Positions 14,408 through 22,265 of a DNA stretch of 46,016 nt are shown one piece after another. Below the pieces are notes generated by a model. It ran no database searches. It was not told the DNA's origin and saw only the letters and a list, made by a program, of their open reading frames with translations. Numbering within the stretch: the first letter of the stretch is position 1; the number at the start of each line of letters is the position of its first letter. The translations under genes were made by a program, and so were the position numbers. The stretch is taken from IMG/VR virus record IMGVR_UViG_3300025928_000015, positions 1 to 46,016 of that record, one strand, 5' to 3'. The stretch is from a virus.

Positions 14408-14658
14408 CCCGCTGCAGCGACTTCTGGCTGATCACAGAGCCGCGCGAAGGCAGCTCGCTCGTGATCGAAGTGCCGCCCGGTCAGAATGCCGAGCACGTGC
14501 TCGTGCATTGGGCGGCCAAGCACAATGCGCGCGCGCTCGCCGACTATCAGGCGAGCGGGTGCAACGGAGCGTTTAGTGAGTGGCTGAACGGTGAAGACGG
14601 CGACGACGTGCGCTTCGTGCGCGTCGGCAATTTCTTTGGCTACGAGGCGAGAGGCTGA
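14404..14658 (+). CDS. small hypothetical protein
   Basis: 84 residues from GTG 14404 (GTGA overlap). The central part (VIEVPPGQNAEHVLVHWAAKHNARALADY) is helical; the C terminus is acidic and ends with a Phe-rich strand. Its last third contains TGCAACG-gag-CGTTTAG (14560-14576), a copy of the operator palindrome of the promoter at 13617, about 85 bases upstream of the integrase. Confidence 0.5.
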   Translation: MTRCSDFWLITEPREGSSLVIEVPPGQNAEHVLVHWAAKHNARALADYQASGCNGAFSEWLNGEDGDDVRFVRVGNFFGYEARG

Positions 14659-14660
14659 TC

Positions 14661-15875
14661 ATGGAAGACTTCATCACGACGACGAAGCAGCCGAGCGGCA
14701 AGGTCGTCTACTATCTGCGACTGCCGAAGACGCTGTCGCATTTGCCGGGCTACGGGCAGAAGCTGCGCATGCCCGGCACACCGGGCTCGCCCGAGTGGCG
14801 GGCGTTCTATCGCGCGACGCTGGCGGGCGAGACGAGTGACGAGCCCGTCAAGCGACAGCTGCCGACGCCCAAGCTGCCGGGCGGCGTGCGCATGGGCTCG
14901 CTGCGCGCGCTCGTCGTCGACTATCTGCAAAGCGCCGAGTACAAGTCGATGGACGCGATGCCCGCGAAGCATCGTCGCCGCTATCTCGAGGAAATCTGCG
15001 CGAGCACCGATCACGTCGAAAAGACGCGCACGCGCGCCGATCTCAACGTGGACAAGATCAGGCGCAGCGACTGCGTCGCGATCCACACCGATGCCGCGTG
15101 GCTCGACTTCGGCTCGTCGACAGCTGACAGCCGATTGATCGCGCTGCGCACGCTGTTCTCGTGGGCTGTGCTCAAGGATCGCATGCCGGGCAACCCTGCA
15201 GCGAAGATCAAGATGCTGCGCAGCGACGACGACACGCACGACGCTTGGACTGCTGACGACTGCGAGCGCTACAAGCGCGCGCACCCCGTCGGCACGATGG
15301 CGCGTCTCGCGTTCGACATCTTCTGGACGACGGGCGTGCGTCGCTCAGACTGCTATCGCCTCGGGCCTCAGCACTTCGAGGGCGGCATGCTCGAATTCAC
15401 CGAGCACAAGGGCGCGCGCTCGAAGGCGCTGATGGCAAAGGGTCGCTTCAAGCGCAAGGAGCGCCAGCTGCCAATGACGGCAGAGCTGGCGCGCTCGATC
15501 ATCGAGACGCGCAAGGCGATGCCGCCGAAGCGTCACAAGACGCAGTCGGGCAAGCCCTACGGCAAGCAGCTCGTGTTCCTGCTCGACGACTTCGGCAACC
15601 CGTTCAACTGCGGGCGCTTCGGCAAAGCGATGCGGGCCTGGACGGCGGCAGCCGGCCTCAAGGGCAAGAGCGCGCACGGCATTCGACACGCTGTCGGCAA
15701 TCGACTGGCCGAAGAAGGCATGAGCGAGAAGCAGATCGCCAACTTCCTCGGGCACTCGTCGCTGCAGCACGTGCGTCGCTACACGCTGCACGCCGACAAG
15801 CTCAAAATGGCGCACGACGCTATCGGGCTGCTCGGCACGAAGGCCAACGCAGCGTTGCTTCGGGAGGTCGCGTGA
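14661..15875 (+). CDS. int: tyrosine recombinase integrase
   Basis: 404 residues. The C-terminal catalytic domain has R227 (in TTGVRRSD), the HGIR box with H339 and R342, H365 in LGHSS and the nucleophile Y374 in VRRYTLHAD. The N-terminal 90 residues should bind arm-type sites and about 90-190 the core (SAM-like helices). It integrates phage DNA at attP/attB by strand exchange through a phosphotyrosine link. The excisionase lies upstream and a repeat-rich non-coding region downstream (17142-17300) is the best attP candidate. Confidence 0.95.
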   Translation: MEDFITTTKQPSGKVVYYLRLPKTLSHLPGYGQKLRMPGTPGSPEWRAFYRATLAGETSDEPVKRQLPTPKLPGGVRMGSLRALVVDYLQSAEYKSMDAMPAKHRRRYLEEICASTDHVEKTRTRADLNVDKIRRSDCVAIHTDAAWLDFGSSTADSRLIALRTLFSWAVLKDRMPGNPAAKIKMLRSDDDTHDAWTADDCERYKRAHPVGTMARLAFDIFWTTGVRRSDCYRLGPQHFEGGMLEFTEHKGARSKALMAKGRFKRKERQLPMTAELARSIIETRKAMPPKRHKTQSGKPYGKQLVFLLDDFGNPFNCGRFGKAMRAWTAAAGLKGKSAHGIRHAVGNRLAEEGMSEKQIANFLGHSSLQHVRRYTLHADKLKMAHDAIGLLGTKANAALLREVA

Positions 15876-16087
15876 TGGCCAAGCGACCCAAACGCCCGCT
15901 GCCCGTGCGCGTGCCCGAGCTGCACGCTGCGATCCTGCGCATGATGGTCAGCGAATTCGCGGGGCGCGAGCTGACTATCGAGACAGCGCGCTTGGCGCTC
16001 GCACAGGTCGCCTACGACCTGACGTTCGAGCATCTGCGCGAAGTCGCGAAGCGCTCAGAGCGCGAGCGACGGGAGCGCATGCAATGA
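15875..16087 (+). CDS. small basic hypothetical protein
   Basis: 70 residues from ATG 15875, whose A is shared with the integrase TGA; a GTG one codon earlier is possible. Helical and basic (ILRMMVSEFAGRELTIETARLALAQVAYDL) with an Arg/Glu-rich end. No family recognised; translated after the integrase, so it could modulate integration or immunity. Confidence 0.55.
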   Translation: MAKRPKRPLPVRVPELHAAILRMMVSEFAGRELTIETARLALAQVAYDLTFEHLREVAKRSERERRERMQ

Positions 16088-16584
16088 GCAACGGCAACGT
16101 CGGCACGTTCAAGCGTGCGCACTTCGTCGGCGAAGACAGCTTCGCCGAGTGGGCGCGGCCCTATGCTGCGCTGAACCTCAAGCCGCAGACGCTGCGTCGA
16201 CTGTACGATCAGCAGCGTCGCGACGTGGTGTATCTGTCGGAGCACTATCAGGTCGCGATCAACAAACAGTTGAGACACGGCTTTGCCGGCTCGACGATCT
16301 GGTGGCTGTCGATCAAGCGCATCGACAAGCAGCCGATCATGGACTGGCGCGATCTGCAGGCGATCAAGTCGCAGCTCTGCGGCGCAGAGGCCGAGGCGAT
16401 CCAGCTGTTCCCCGCCGAGAGCCGCGTCGTCGACACGTCCAACCAATATCATCTCTATGTGTTCATGAAGGGCACGCGCGGCAAATTCCCGCGACTGCCC
16501 ATCGGGTTCGACGACGGCCAGATCAGCGATCACGAGGACGACACGCCGTGGAAGCAGCGCCCGCTCGACAAGGTGTCGTCATGA
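16084..16584 (+). CDS. DUF7694-like conserved phage protein
   Basis: 166 residues. The C-terminal half holds the characteristic run WWLSIKRIDKQPIMDW, DLQAIKSQLCGAEAEAIQLFPAESR and VDTSNQYHLYVF. I recognise this as the widespread phage family now called DUF7694, function unknown; the name is from memory of the pattern. ATG overlaps the previous stop. Confidence 0.75.
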   Translation: MSNGNVGTFKRAHFVGEDSFAEWARPYAALNLKPQTLRRLYDQQRRDVVYLSEHYQVAINKQLRHGFAGSTIWWLSIKRIDKQPIMDWRDLQAIKSQLCGAEAEAIQLFPAESRVVDTSNQYHLYVFMKGTRGKFPRLPIGFDDGQISDHEDDTPWKQRPLDKVSS

Positions 16585-17141
16585 GCGAGCGCGAGATCGT
16601 GCAGAGCGCGCGTCGCTGCGGCGACTGCCAGCTGTGCTGCTACGTCATGCCGACTGCCGAGATCGAGCTGCCGGCCAACACGCGCTGCGAGCATCAGTGT
16701 CGCAAGGGCTGCGCGATCTACGCGCGCAGGCCGTTCTCGTGTCGCGCGTTCTCGTGTCAGTGGCTGATCGGCGTCGATGTCGGTCGTCGCCCTGATCGCA
16801 CGCACATGGTCGTCGACCCGCTGCCCGACTTCGTGACAGCTGTGCCTGACGGGGGCGGGGAGCCCGTCAACATCGCTGTCGTGCAAGTGTGGGTCGACCC
16901 GCGCTATCCCGACGCGCATCGCGACCCGGCCTTCCGTCGCTGGCTCGACAGCGTCGGCAAGTTTGCGCTGATCCGCTACGGCAGCGACGAGGGCTTCCTG
17001 CTCGCGCCCCCGTCGCGCACGGGCGGGCAGTGGGTCGAGCAGGGCACATCCAAGCAGGCTGCGCCCGCGCACACGCTGGCCGACGTGCTCGACGCTGTCG
17101 GCGGGCAGCTCGACGACATCGACATCGTGATCAAGGACTGA
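16581..17141 (+). CDS. YkgJ-like cysteine-cluster protein
   Basis: 186 residues. The first 60 are cysteine-rich: C13-x2-C16-x2-CC (19-20), C36, C40, C44, C54 and C59 in the pattern CGDCQLCC, RCEHQC, GCAIYARRPFSCRAF. This is the metal-binding signature of YkgJ-type proteins (zinc or iron-sulphur). The C-terminal part is mixed alpha/beta. Phage copies have no known function. Last gene of the rightward block; no rho-independent terminator with a T-run follows it on this strand. Confidence 0.8.
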   Translation: MSEREIVQSARRCGDCQLCCYVMPTAEIELPANTRCEHQCRKGCAIYARRPFSCRAFSCQWLIGVDVGRRPDRTHMVVDPLPDFVTAVPDGGGEPVNIAVVQVWVDPRYPDAHRDPAFRRWLDSVGKFALIRYGSDEGFLLAPPSRTGGQWVEQGTSKQAAPAHTLADVLDAVGGQLDDIDIVIKD

Positions 17142-17300
17142 TGTTCCACAGCTGTTCCAACGCTTCGTTGTCCCATGCTTGTCCCACTGTCCCCAACCGT
17201 GCTCTAAGCCTTTGAAATGACTGGCACGGCTGTTTACGAGATGAAACTGCGCTCTGTAGCGATCTCAACGACTTAGCGTGTCCCACGTGGGACAATGTTC
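17142..17300. other. attP: candidate attP region
   Basis: Non-coding. It holds short repeats of TGTCCCA or TGTTCCA (near 17144, 17155, 17171, 17181 and 17279), a perfect 16-base palindrome TGTCCCACGTGGGACA (17279-17294), and a CAACG-N3-CGTTG palindrome at 17158-17170. Repeated short arm-type sites near a tyrosine integrase are typical of attP. A 10-base run CGTGCTCTAA (17199-17208) resembles the reverse complement of a tRNA D-arm, a common integration target. The crossover site cannot be fixed from sequence alone. Confidence 0.4.
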
Positions 17301-17423
17301 GCAATGCGTTGCACAGCAGCGCAGGGCGAGCAGGGAAGCTCACCTGACGCTGTCGAGCTGAGCAGCTGCCCCAACCTGGGGTGCTCGCGGAGATCGAGCT
17401 GCAGCGTCGCCCCTGACAACGAC

Positions 17424-17460
17424 AAAAAGCGCCCGCCCCGAGATCATCGGGACGGGCGCT
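17424..17460 (-). terminator. rho-independent terminator of the leftward late operon
   Basis: On the minus strand: AGCGCCCG stem pairs interrupted by one mismatch, inner stem CCCGA/TCGGG, loop of five bases, followed by TTTTT. It lies just past the last leftward gene (17499-17669). The rest of 17301-17498 shows no gene. Confidence 0.8.
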
Positions 17461-17498
17461 CTCCGGTTCCCCCGCTGTGCGGGTCGTCGCTGCAGCTT

Positions 17499-17669
17499 CT
17501 ACGGATGCAGGGGCGGCCCGAACACCTTCCAGCCGAGCAGGGCGAGCAGGATGAACAGCACGACGCCGAAGCCGAGCCCAGCGCCGGGCGCGTAGATGCC
17601 GAAGTGCCAGCCGAGCCCGAGCAGCAGCTCGATCAGCATGATCAGCCAGAACACGAAACCGAACGACAT
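17499..17669 (-). CDS. small two-span membrane protein
   Basis: 56 residues, almost wholly hydrophobic: first span FVFWLIMLIELLLGLGW, second span LGFGVVLFILLALLGW, short C-terminal tail ending in GPPLHP. A GAAGGAGG ribosome site seven bases upstream is among the strongest in the window. As the last gene of the late operon, near lysis genes, it could be an accessory holin or antiholin (inference). Confidence 0.65.
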   Translation of the reverse strand: MSFGFVFWLIMLIELLLGLGWHFGIYAPGAGLGFGVVLFILLALLGWKVFGPPLHP

Positions 17670-17681
17670 GGCGTTCCTCCT

Positions 17682-17876
17682 TCACTGCGACAGGGGTCGC
17701 GGCACGAGCGGGCGCTGCCGTTCGGCTCGACGGTCGACGATCACGCTCTTGATCTGATCGCAGACAGGCGTCGAGACGATGCTGCCATCGGCGAGCTGCT
17801 CGTAGCGCACGTGACACGTGACGGCGGTGACGGTGAGTGCGCCAGCGACCGCCGCGATGATCCAGAATGCCAACAT
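17682..17876 (-). CDS. single-span membrane protein, late
   Basis: 64 residues with an N-terminal hydrophobic helix (MLAFWIIAAVAGALTVTAVTC) that could be a signal anchor, followed by a polar part ending in Arg/Pro. GGAGG upstream supports ATG 17876. A spanin-type role is possible because it lies in the late operon after the lysis genes, but no spanin signature (coiled coil or lipobox) is seen. Confidence 0.6.
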   Translation of the reverse strand: MLAFWIIAAVAGALTVTAVTCHVRYEQLADGSIVSTPVCDQIKSVIVDRRAERQRPLVPRPLSQ

Positions 17877-17885
17877 GACTTTGCC

Positions 17886-17902
17886 TCCAACGGTTCGTTG
17901 AT
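17886..17902. promoter_or_regulatory. operator-like palindrome between tail spike and membrane gene
   Basis: TCCAACG-gtt-CGTTGAT, 12 of 14 arm positions matching the immunity operator with the same spacer. It begins in the stop codon of the tail-spike gene and reaches the ribosome site of the next gene, inside a leftward operon where no promoter is needed for early control. Confidence 0.5.
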
Positions 17903-19029
17903 CATTTGACGACGCGCGTCGGGTCGGGCGGATTGCCATAGTAGCTCACGTGATTGTCGGTCTGACGAACGCCCGCACCGATTGCCATCAGGTAGAGCTG
18001 CGGCGCGCCGACGCTCTCCCACGCTTGGCCGTTCCACTTGCGGCAGTGCGTCGCGCCGTCAGAGCTGCCTTCGCAGAGATTGAGCACGCTGCCGTAGCCG
18101 TTGCTCGGCACGACGAACACAGCGCCGTCCTTTCCGGCGGTGTTCTCGCCGTTGCACATCAGCGCACCGCGCAGCCCGTCGGGCGCCTGCACGCCGCCGT
18201 TGCCGTTGAGGATGAAGCTGCCGCCGATGATGTAGACCGAGTACACCGCGCGGATGCCAGCGCCGAAATTGCGCGAGCAGTTGGGGTGCAGCATCAGCAC
18301 ATTCGACACGACGCCTTGAGCGGGCGCGCCGAGGTTCATGTGGCGCATCAGCACGCCGTCGCCCGTGCAGTTTTCGGCGTGCACGTTCTCGCACATCCCT
18401 TCGTACACGCCGCCCTCGATCACCAGACCGTTGATGGCGCACATCGTGAAGACATCGCGCAGCTGGAACTTGTAGAGCGGGCCGTGATCGCCGAGCGGCG
18501 CGCTGAGCCGCAGGCACGCATCAGCGCCGGCCTGGTTCATGTTGGGATCGTTGCCGTCGAGCACGAGCTTCTCGACCGTCAACCCTCTGTTGCTGACGTT
18601 CTCGACGCCGATGAAGCGCAGCATGTCGTGCTTCGCCGGGCCGCCCCATTTCAGCTGCGCAAAGTTGCCGTTGACGCCCCACGGTGCGCCCGCGTTGGTG
18701 CGCTGCGCGATCTCGATAGTGCTGGTCAGCGTGATCCGCGTGCGCGGGTCGAGCATGCCGACGCGGTTCTCGTTGGCGTAGGCGTTGAGACAGCTGCGCA
18801 GCTCGCTCTCGTTCTTCGGATAGTCCATTCCATCCTCCGTGGGTGACGGGTCGGGGCCGGGATCGGGGCCGGGGTCGGGCGGGTCGGGTGGCACTGGCGG
18901 CGCAGCTTCGAGCGCCTCGAGGATTTCGGTCGACATGGCCGGCGCGTCGCGCAGCCATTGCATCGCCTGCTCGCTGATCATGTCTGGCGGCGTGGCCTGC
19001 ACGACGCCGATGGGCTTCGGTTTGCGCAT
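17902..19029 (-). CDS. beta-helix tail spike, possible depolymerase
   Basis: 375 residues. An N-terminal part (about 1-45) is followed by a proline-aspartate linker (DPPDPGPDPGPDPSP) and then a long region with the short strand-turn rhythm of a right-handed parallel beta-helix: TLTSTIEIAQR, KLVLDGNDPN, FTMCAINGLVIEGGVYEGMC, VLMLHPNCSRNFGAG. This fold is typical of tail spikes that bind or cut surface polysaccharide. No catalytic residues can be assigned. Located after the tail fibres and lysis genes, at the end of the structural block. Confidence 0.7.
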   Translation of the reverse strand: MRKPKPIGVVQATPPDMISEQAMQWLRDAPAMSTEILEALEAAPPVPPDPPDPGPDPGPDPSPTEDGMDYPKNESELRSCLNAYANENRVGMLDPRTRITLTSTIEIAQRTNAGAPWGVNGNFAQLKWGGPAKHDMLRFIGVENVSNRGLTVEKLVLDGNDPNMNQAGADACLRLSAPLGDHGPLYKFQLRDVFTMCAINGLVIEGGVYEGMCENVHAENCTGDGVLMRHMNLGAPAQGVVSNVLMLHPNCSRNFGAGIRAVYSVYIIGGSFILNGNGGVQAPDGLRGALMCNGENTAGKDGAVFVVPSNGYGSVLNLCEGSSDGATHCRKWNGQAWESVGAPQLYLMAIGAGVRQTDNHVSYYGNPPDPTRVVK

Positions 19030-19042
19030 GCTGTTCTCCCTG

Positions 19043-19486
19043 TCAGGCGAAGGCTCGCGTGCCGGCGCTGTCGATGGTCAACGCCATGCAGCGCGCCTCG
19101 TCGTCGTTCTCGTGCAGGCCCAGGTGGACCCAATCGCCGTACTCCCAGATCAGCTGATCGATCTGCAGCTCGGCCATGTACGGCACCAGCTGCTCGACGA
19201 TCTCGTGCGGCGTGCCGAAGTCGGGGGCGATGAAGTCGACCGCGCGACCGTAGACGTGCGCGCTGTCGGGCACACCGCCGACTGCTGCGTTGAGCTGCGG
19301 GCAGCGATAGCCCGACGTGATCATGATCGGGCTGTCGTCGAGCAGCGTGCGCACGCGTTCGAGCAGGTCGGCGAGGTCTTCGAGCTCCGACAGCGCGTCC
19401 TGATCCGGCGTGTTGTCGATGCCGAGCTGCGCCGCCGTCGTCGATATGGTGAATTCCTCCAGCGTGAAGTGCGGCGACAGGTTCAT
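19043..19486 (-). CDS. M15-type peptidase, endolysin
   Basis: 147 residues. The C-terminal half has the M15A zinc-peptidase motifs: SGYRCPQLN, SAHVYGRAVDF with H77 and D84 as ligands, and GDWVHLG with H121. Such enzymes cut the peptide cross-links of peptidoglycan; in phages they are endolysins. No signal peptide, so it needs the holin encoded next to it, whose stop overlaps the start (ATGA). AAGGGAGG supports ATG 19486. Confidence 0.85.
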   Translation of the reverse strand: MNLSPHFTLEEFTISTTAAQLGIDNTPDQDALSELEDLADLLERVRTLLDDSPIMITSGYRCPQLNAAVGGVPDSAHVYGRAVDFIAPDFGTPHEIVEQLVPYMAELQIDQLIWEYGDWVHLGLHENDDEARCMALTIDSAGTRAFA

Positions 19487-19758
19487 ACCTTGCCTCCCTT
19501 GTCGGTCGGTGGTGGATCGTCGGGCGGCTTGCGCATGAAGCCGCCCGCGAAGGCGAGCGCAGCCGCGAGCGCGGCGGTGAGCAGAGCGGCGAGACGGTTG
19601 TCGGGGTCGCACTTGATCTCGGGGGTCGTGAGGATCAGCTCGGCGTGCCAGATGCACGCGCCGACGGCGATCAGCACGACGAGCGCCTGCACGCCGATCA
19701 CGAAGGCGATCAGCCAGAACGCAGCGCGGACCGGGTCGAAGGGCGGACGGTCGGGCAT
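19483..19758 (-). CDS. holin-like membrane protein
   Basis: 91 residues with two membrane spans: AAFWLIAFVIGVQALVVLIAVGACIW and LLTAALAAALAFAGGF, separated by a short polar loop, and a charged Pro/Lys tail. Size, topology and overlap with the endolysin gene are those of a phage holin, which opens the inner membrane for endolysin release. GGAGGT upstream supports ATG 19758. Confidence 0.75.
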   Translation of the reverse strand: MPDRPPFDPVRAAFWLIAFVIGVQALVVLIAVGACIWHAELILTTPEIKCDPDNRLAALLTAALAAALAFAGGFMRKPPDDPPPTDKGGKV

Positions 19759-19809
19759 GACGATCCGACCTCCGGTCTGGGCGGAAAAATTAACGTGGGG
19801 TCGCGCGCG

Positions 19810-20049
19810 TCACTTCTTCGTCGGTCCCTGCTGCACGTCGACCTTGATCGACACGGCCAAGATCGCGCTGCCGTCGATCTGCCACACGCCAGCGCCGAGG
19901 CTGCCCTGCGCGACGCGCAGCGTCACCTCGGTCGACGACGCGCTGTCGAGCCACGCTGAGCCGTTCAGCAGCATCGTGCTATTCGAGATGATCAGCGTGC
20001 CCTCGATGGCGTTGTCTTCGCCGACCGGGAAGTATTGCTTGATGTCCAT
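19810..20049 (-). CDS. hypothetical late protein
   Basis: 79 residues, strand-rich and acidic (GTLIISNSTMLLNGSAW, VTLRVAQGSLGAGVWQIDGSAILAVSIKVDV), reading like a small beta-sandwich. Lies between the tail fibre and holin genes, so a small virion or fibre-associated protein is likely. No family recognised. Confidence 0.6.
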   Translation of the reverse strand: MDIKQYFPVGEDNAIEGTLIISNSTMLLNGSAWLDSASSTEVTLRVAQGSLGAGVWQIDGSAILAVSIKVDVQQGPTKK

Positions 20050-20059
20050 GCGAGGCTCC

Positions 20060-21106
20060 TTATGGCGAGATTTCGTCGACGATGAGCGTGGTGCGGGCGT
20101 TGCCGTAGGCGGTGGTGTAGCCGTTCATGAAGACCGAGCCCGCGCCCGTGTTGGGGCCGACGCGCAGCGAGTAGGTGCGCGCCGCTGTCGAACCGGCAGG
20201 CACTTCGATCTCCATGTGCATCGGGATCGTCGAGCCGTTCGAGAAATTGCCGCAAGCGCAGGTGACCAAGGCGGGCGACGACCGGCTGTCGAACAGCCCC
20301 GCGCCCAACGAGATGCTGGCCGAGTTGCCGGTCCAGATGCCTTGCGCGCGCAGCCTGATGCGGCTGCCCGCGTTCGTCGGCGTGATCGGCACAGCGATGA
20401 GCTGCTCGCCCTCGGTGATGGCGGGCGGCGTGGTGCCCATCGACATCGCGGTGCCGTGCGCTACGCCGAACGCGGTGTACTCGCCATACTTCGACTGGAT
20501 CAGGTAGCTGCCGACGCCCGGTGGACCGGCCACGCCCGGCGGACCCTGGACGCCTTGCCCGACTTCCTCGATGACGAGCACGCACGCCTCGGTGCCGCCG
20601 CCGCCGTTGACCGTGCCGGTGTTGAGGTAGAAGCCGCCCGATACGCCGCCGCCGCGCAGCTCGAAGGTGTGCGCGCCTGCGGCCAGCACGCCTTCCCAAG
20701 TCAGCTCGCCCCACGCGTTCCAGTTGGTGTTCGGCGTGACAATGACACTTCGCGCCGCGTTGACCGCGCCGTCGATGAACAGCGCCAGCGTGATGTACTG
20801 CGCGGTAGTGTTGAGGAACATGCCGCTGTAGCGCAGGCGGATTTTGTTGGCCGCGTTGTTGGCGGTGTAGCTCTGTTGCGTGATGCGCGCGCCGCCCGAG
20901 ATTTGCGGCACGCCCGCGATGGCATAGGTGCCGTTAATGATCGAGTTGGTGTTGTCCTCGACGCGAAGCTGCGGCGCGATGGGACCGCCCAGCAGCGCGG
21001 GCGAGTAGACGACCCACAGCACGCCGGTCCACATATACGTGACGCCGTTCGGCGCGGTGAAAAGCTGGTTGACCGCAGGCGAGGCGGGGAAGTCGATGGC
21101 TGCCAT
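20060..21106 (-). CDS. tail fibre with collagen-like repeat
   Basis: 348 residues. An N-terminal segment (PASPAVNQLFTAPNGVTYMWTG) resembling fibre attachment sequences, a beta-sandwich region (about 45-180), a short collagen-like stretch (GVQGPPGVAGPPGVG, about 183-197) and a second beta-sandwich (about 200-348). The two sandwich regions look alike (IRLRYSGMFLNTTAQYITLALF against IRLRAQGIWTGNSASISLGAGLF), suggesting internal duplication. Probable receptor-binding fibre in the tail-tip block. Confidence 0.75.
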   Translation of the reverse strand: MAAIDFPASPAVNQLFTAPNGVTYMWTGVLWVVYSPALLGGPIAPQLRVEDNTNSIINGTYAIAGVPQISGGARITQQSYTANNAANKIRLRYSGMFLNTTAQYITLALFIDGAVNAARSVIVTPNTNWNAWGELTWEGVLAAGAHTFELRGGGVSGGFYLNTGTVNGGGGTEACVLVIEEVGQGVQGPPGVAGPPGVGSYLIQSKYGEYTAFGVAHGTAMSMGTTPPAITEGEQLIAVPITPTNAGSRIRLRAQGIWTGNSASISLGAGLFDSRSSPALVTCACGNFSNGSTIPMHMEIEVPAGSTAARTYSLRVGPNTGAGSVFMNGYTTAYGNARTTLIVDEISP

Positions 21107-21116
21107 CGGTGCGCTC

Positions 21117-22265
21117 CTATTTCATTCCGGTGACGAACATCGACGAGCCCGCCGCGAACTGGCCGCCAACCGCATCGAATTGCAGGCCGTCGAGCGGCAG
21201 GTTGGCGGGCGTGCCGTAGATCAAGCTGCCGCTCAACGTCATCGCGCCCGCGCTGAGACCGTCGAAGTCACAGGTGAAGTGCGCACGCTGCCACACGCCT
21301 GCGCGCGTGATGTCGTTGAACGTCGCTTCGACGATGCCGCCGCCGCGCGGGTTGGCATCGACCAAAATCCCGCCGAGGTTCCACCCCGTCAGCGCCGACT
21401 GGTACAAGCCCGCGGTCGTTCCGGTTGAGTTAGAGTAGGAGTAGCTCTGGCTGTAGTTGGCATCGCTAAACGCCGCGCCGCCTTTGCGCACGCGCAGGAC
21501 AGGCGCGACGTTGGTGACACTCGGCACGAGGCTCGCCAGCACCTTGATCGCGCGATAGCCCGCGAGCCCGTCGACGATGATCGACGCCGCCGTGCCGCCC
21601 AGCACCTGCCGGTTGATCAGCGTCCACGCCGACGAGGGCGGCGGTGCGGCCTGCGGCGCGGCAGGCACCCACTGCACCGAGTTGCCGTCGTCGTAGCGCA
21701 GGTACATCACGCCGTCGTCGGACTTCCACCATTGCTGCCCGACCAGCGGCGAGCCCGGTGGCGCGGTGCCGATGAACACGCCCTGCGGCGGCAGGCCGGT
21801 GGCGAGCGACAGGTCGGCGATCAGCTTGCCGTCGCGGTTGAACGTGATCGCGCCGACCTCGACGCCCGCGTCGTTGTACGCCCCGAAGCGCAGCGTGCCG
21901 CCAACCGGCACCGTCGCGCGCCACGCCTTCACATCGGCGGCGTTGCCGGTGGCGTTCCATCGCATCGACGGATTTGTCGCCGACTGTGCGAGCAGCATGG
22001 CGGCGCTCGCCGTGATCACGCCGGTCGTCGTGTCGTAGGTGAACAGGACCAGGTCGCCGACGCTCGGCCCGAGATAGACCATCACCAGCCAGTTGGTCGG
22101 ACCGCCCGTGTCGTTGATCCAGGCCATGCCGGGCACGGCGTAGCTGGGGCGCGCCGCGCCGCGATGCCACGAGTGCACCGCGTCGCGCCAGTTGTTCAGC
22201 ATGTCGGCGAGCGTCACACCGTCGTCGGTGTAGGGGTCGATGGTGCCGAAATCGTACTGGCTCAT
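21117..22265 (-). CDS. tail fibre protein
   Basis: 382 residues from the ATG at 22265, which overlaps the stop of the J-like gene (ATGA). N terminus with MSQYDFGTIDPYTDDGVTLA and WHRGAARPSYAVPGMAWIND, common in phage fibre proteins; the middle contains fibre-type segments (GTLRFGAYNDAGVEVGAITFNRDG, GQQWWKSDDGVMYLRYDD); the C-terminal 150 residues are a beta-rich domain (about 230-382). Direct position after J fits a receptor-binding side or central fibre. Confidence 0.75.
   Translation of the reverse strand: MSQYDFGTIDPYTDDGVTLADMLNNWRDAVHSWHRGAARPSYAVPGMAWINDTGGPTNWLVMVYLGPSVGDLVLFTYDTTTGVITASAAMLLAQSATNPSMRWNATGNAADVKAWRATVPVGGTLRFGAYNDAGVEVGAITFNRDGKLIADLSLATGLPPQGVFIGTAPPGSPLVGQQWWKSDDGVMYLRYDDGNSVQWVPAAPQAAPPPSSAWTLINRQVLGGTAASIIVDGLAGYRAIKVLASLVPSVTNVAPVLRVRKGGAAFSDANYSQSYSYSNSTGTTAGLYQSALTGWNLGGILVDANPRGGGIVEATFNDITRAGVWQRAHFTCDFDGLSAGAMTLSGSLIYGTPANLPLDGLQFDAVGGQFAAGSSMFVTGMK

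Noticed and set aside
17279-17294. TGTCCCACGTGGGACA as a second parS
   Set aside because: Perfect palindrome, but only 12 of 16 bases fit the parS consensus and it repeats the TGTCCCA motif of the neighbouring sequence, so an integrase or other site is more likely.
18839-21133. A 764-residue plus-strand frame across the fibre and lysis genes
   Set aside because: Antisense shadow of several well-supported leftward genes; composition is typical of reverse-frame translation and no family is visible.
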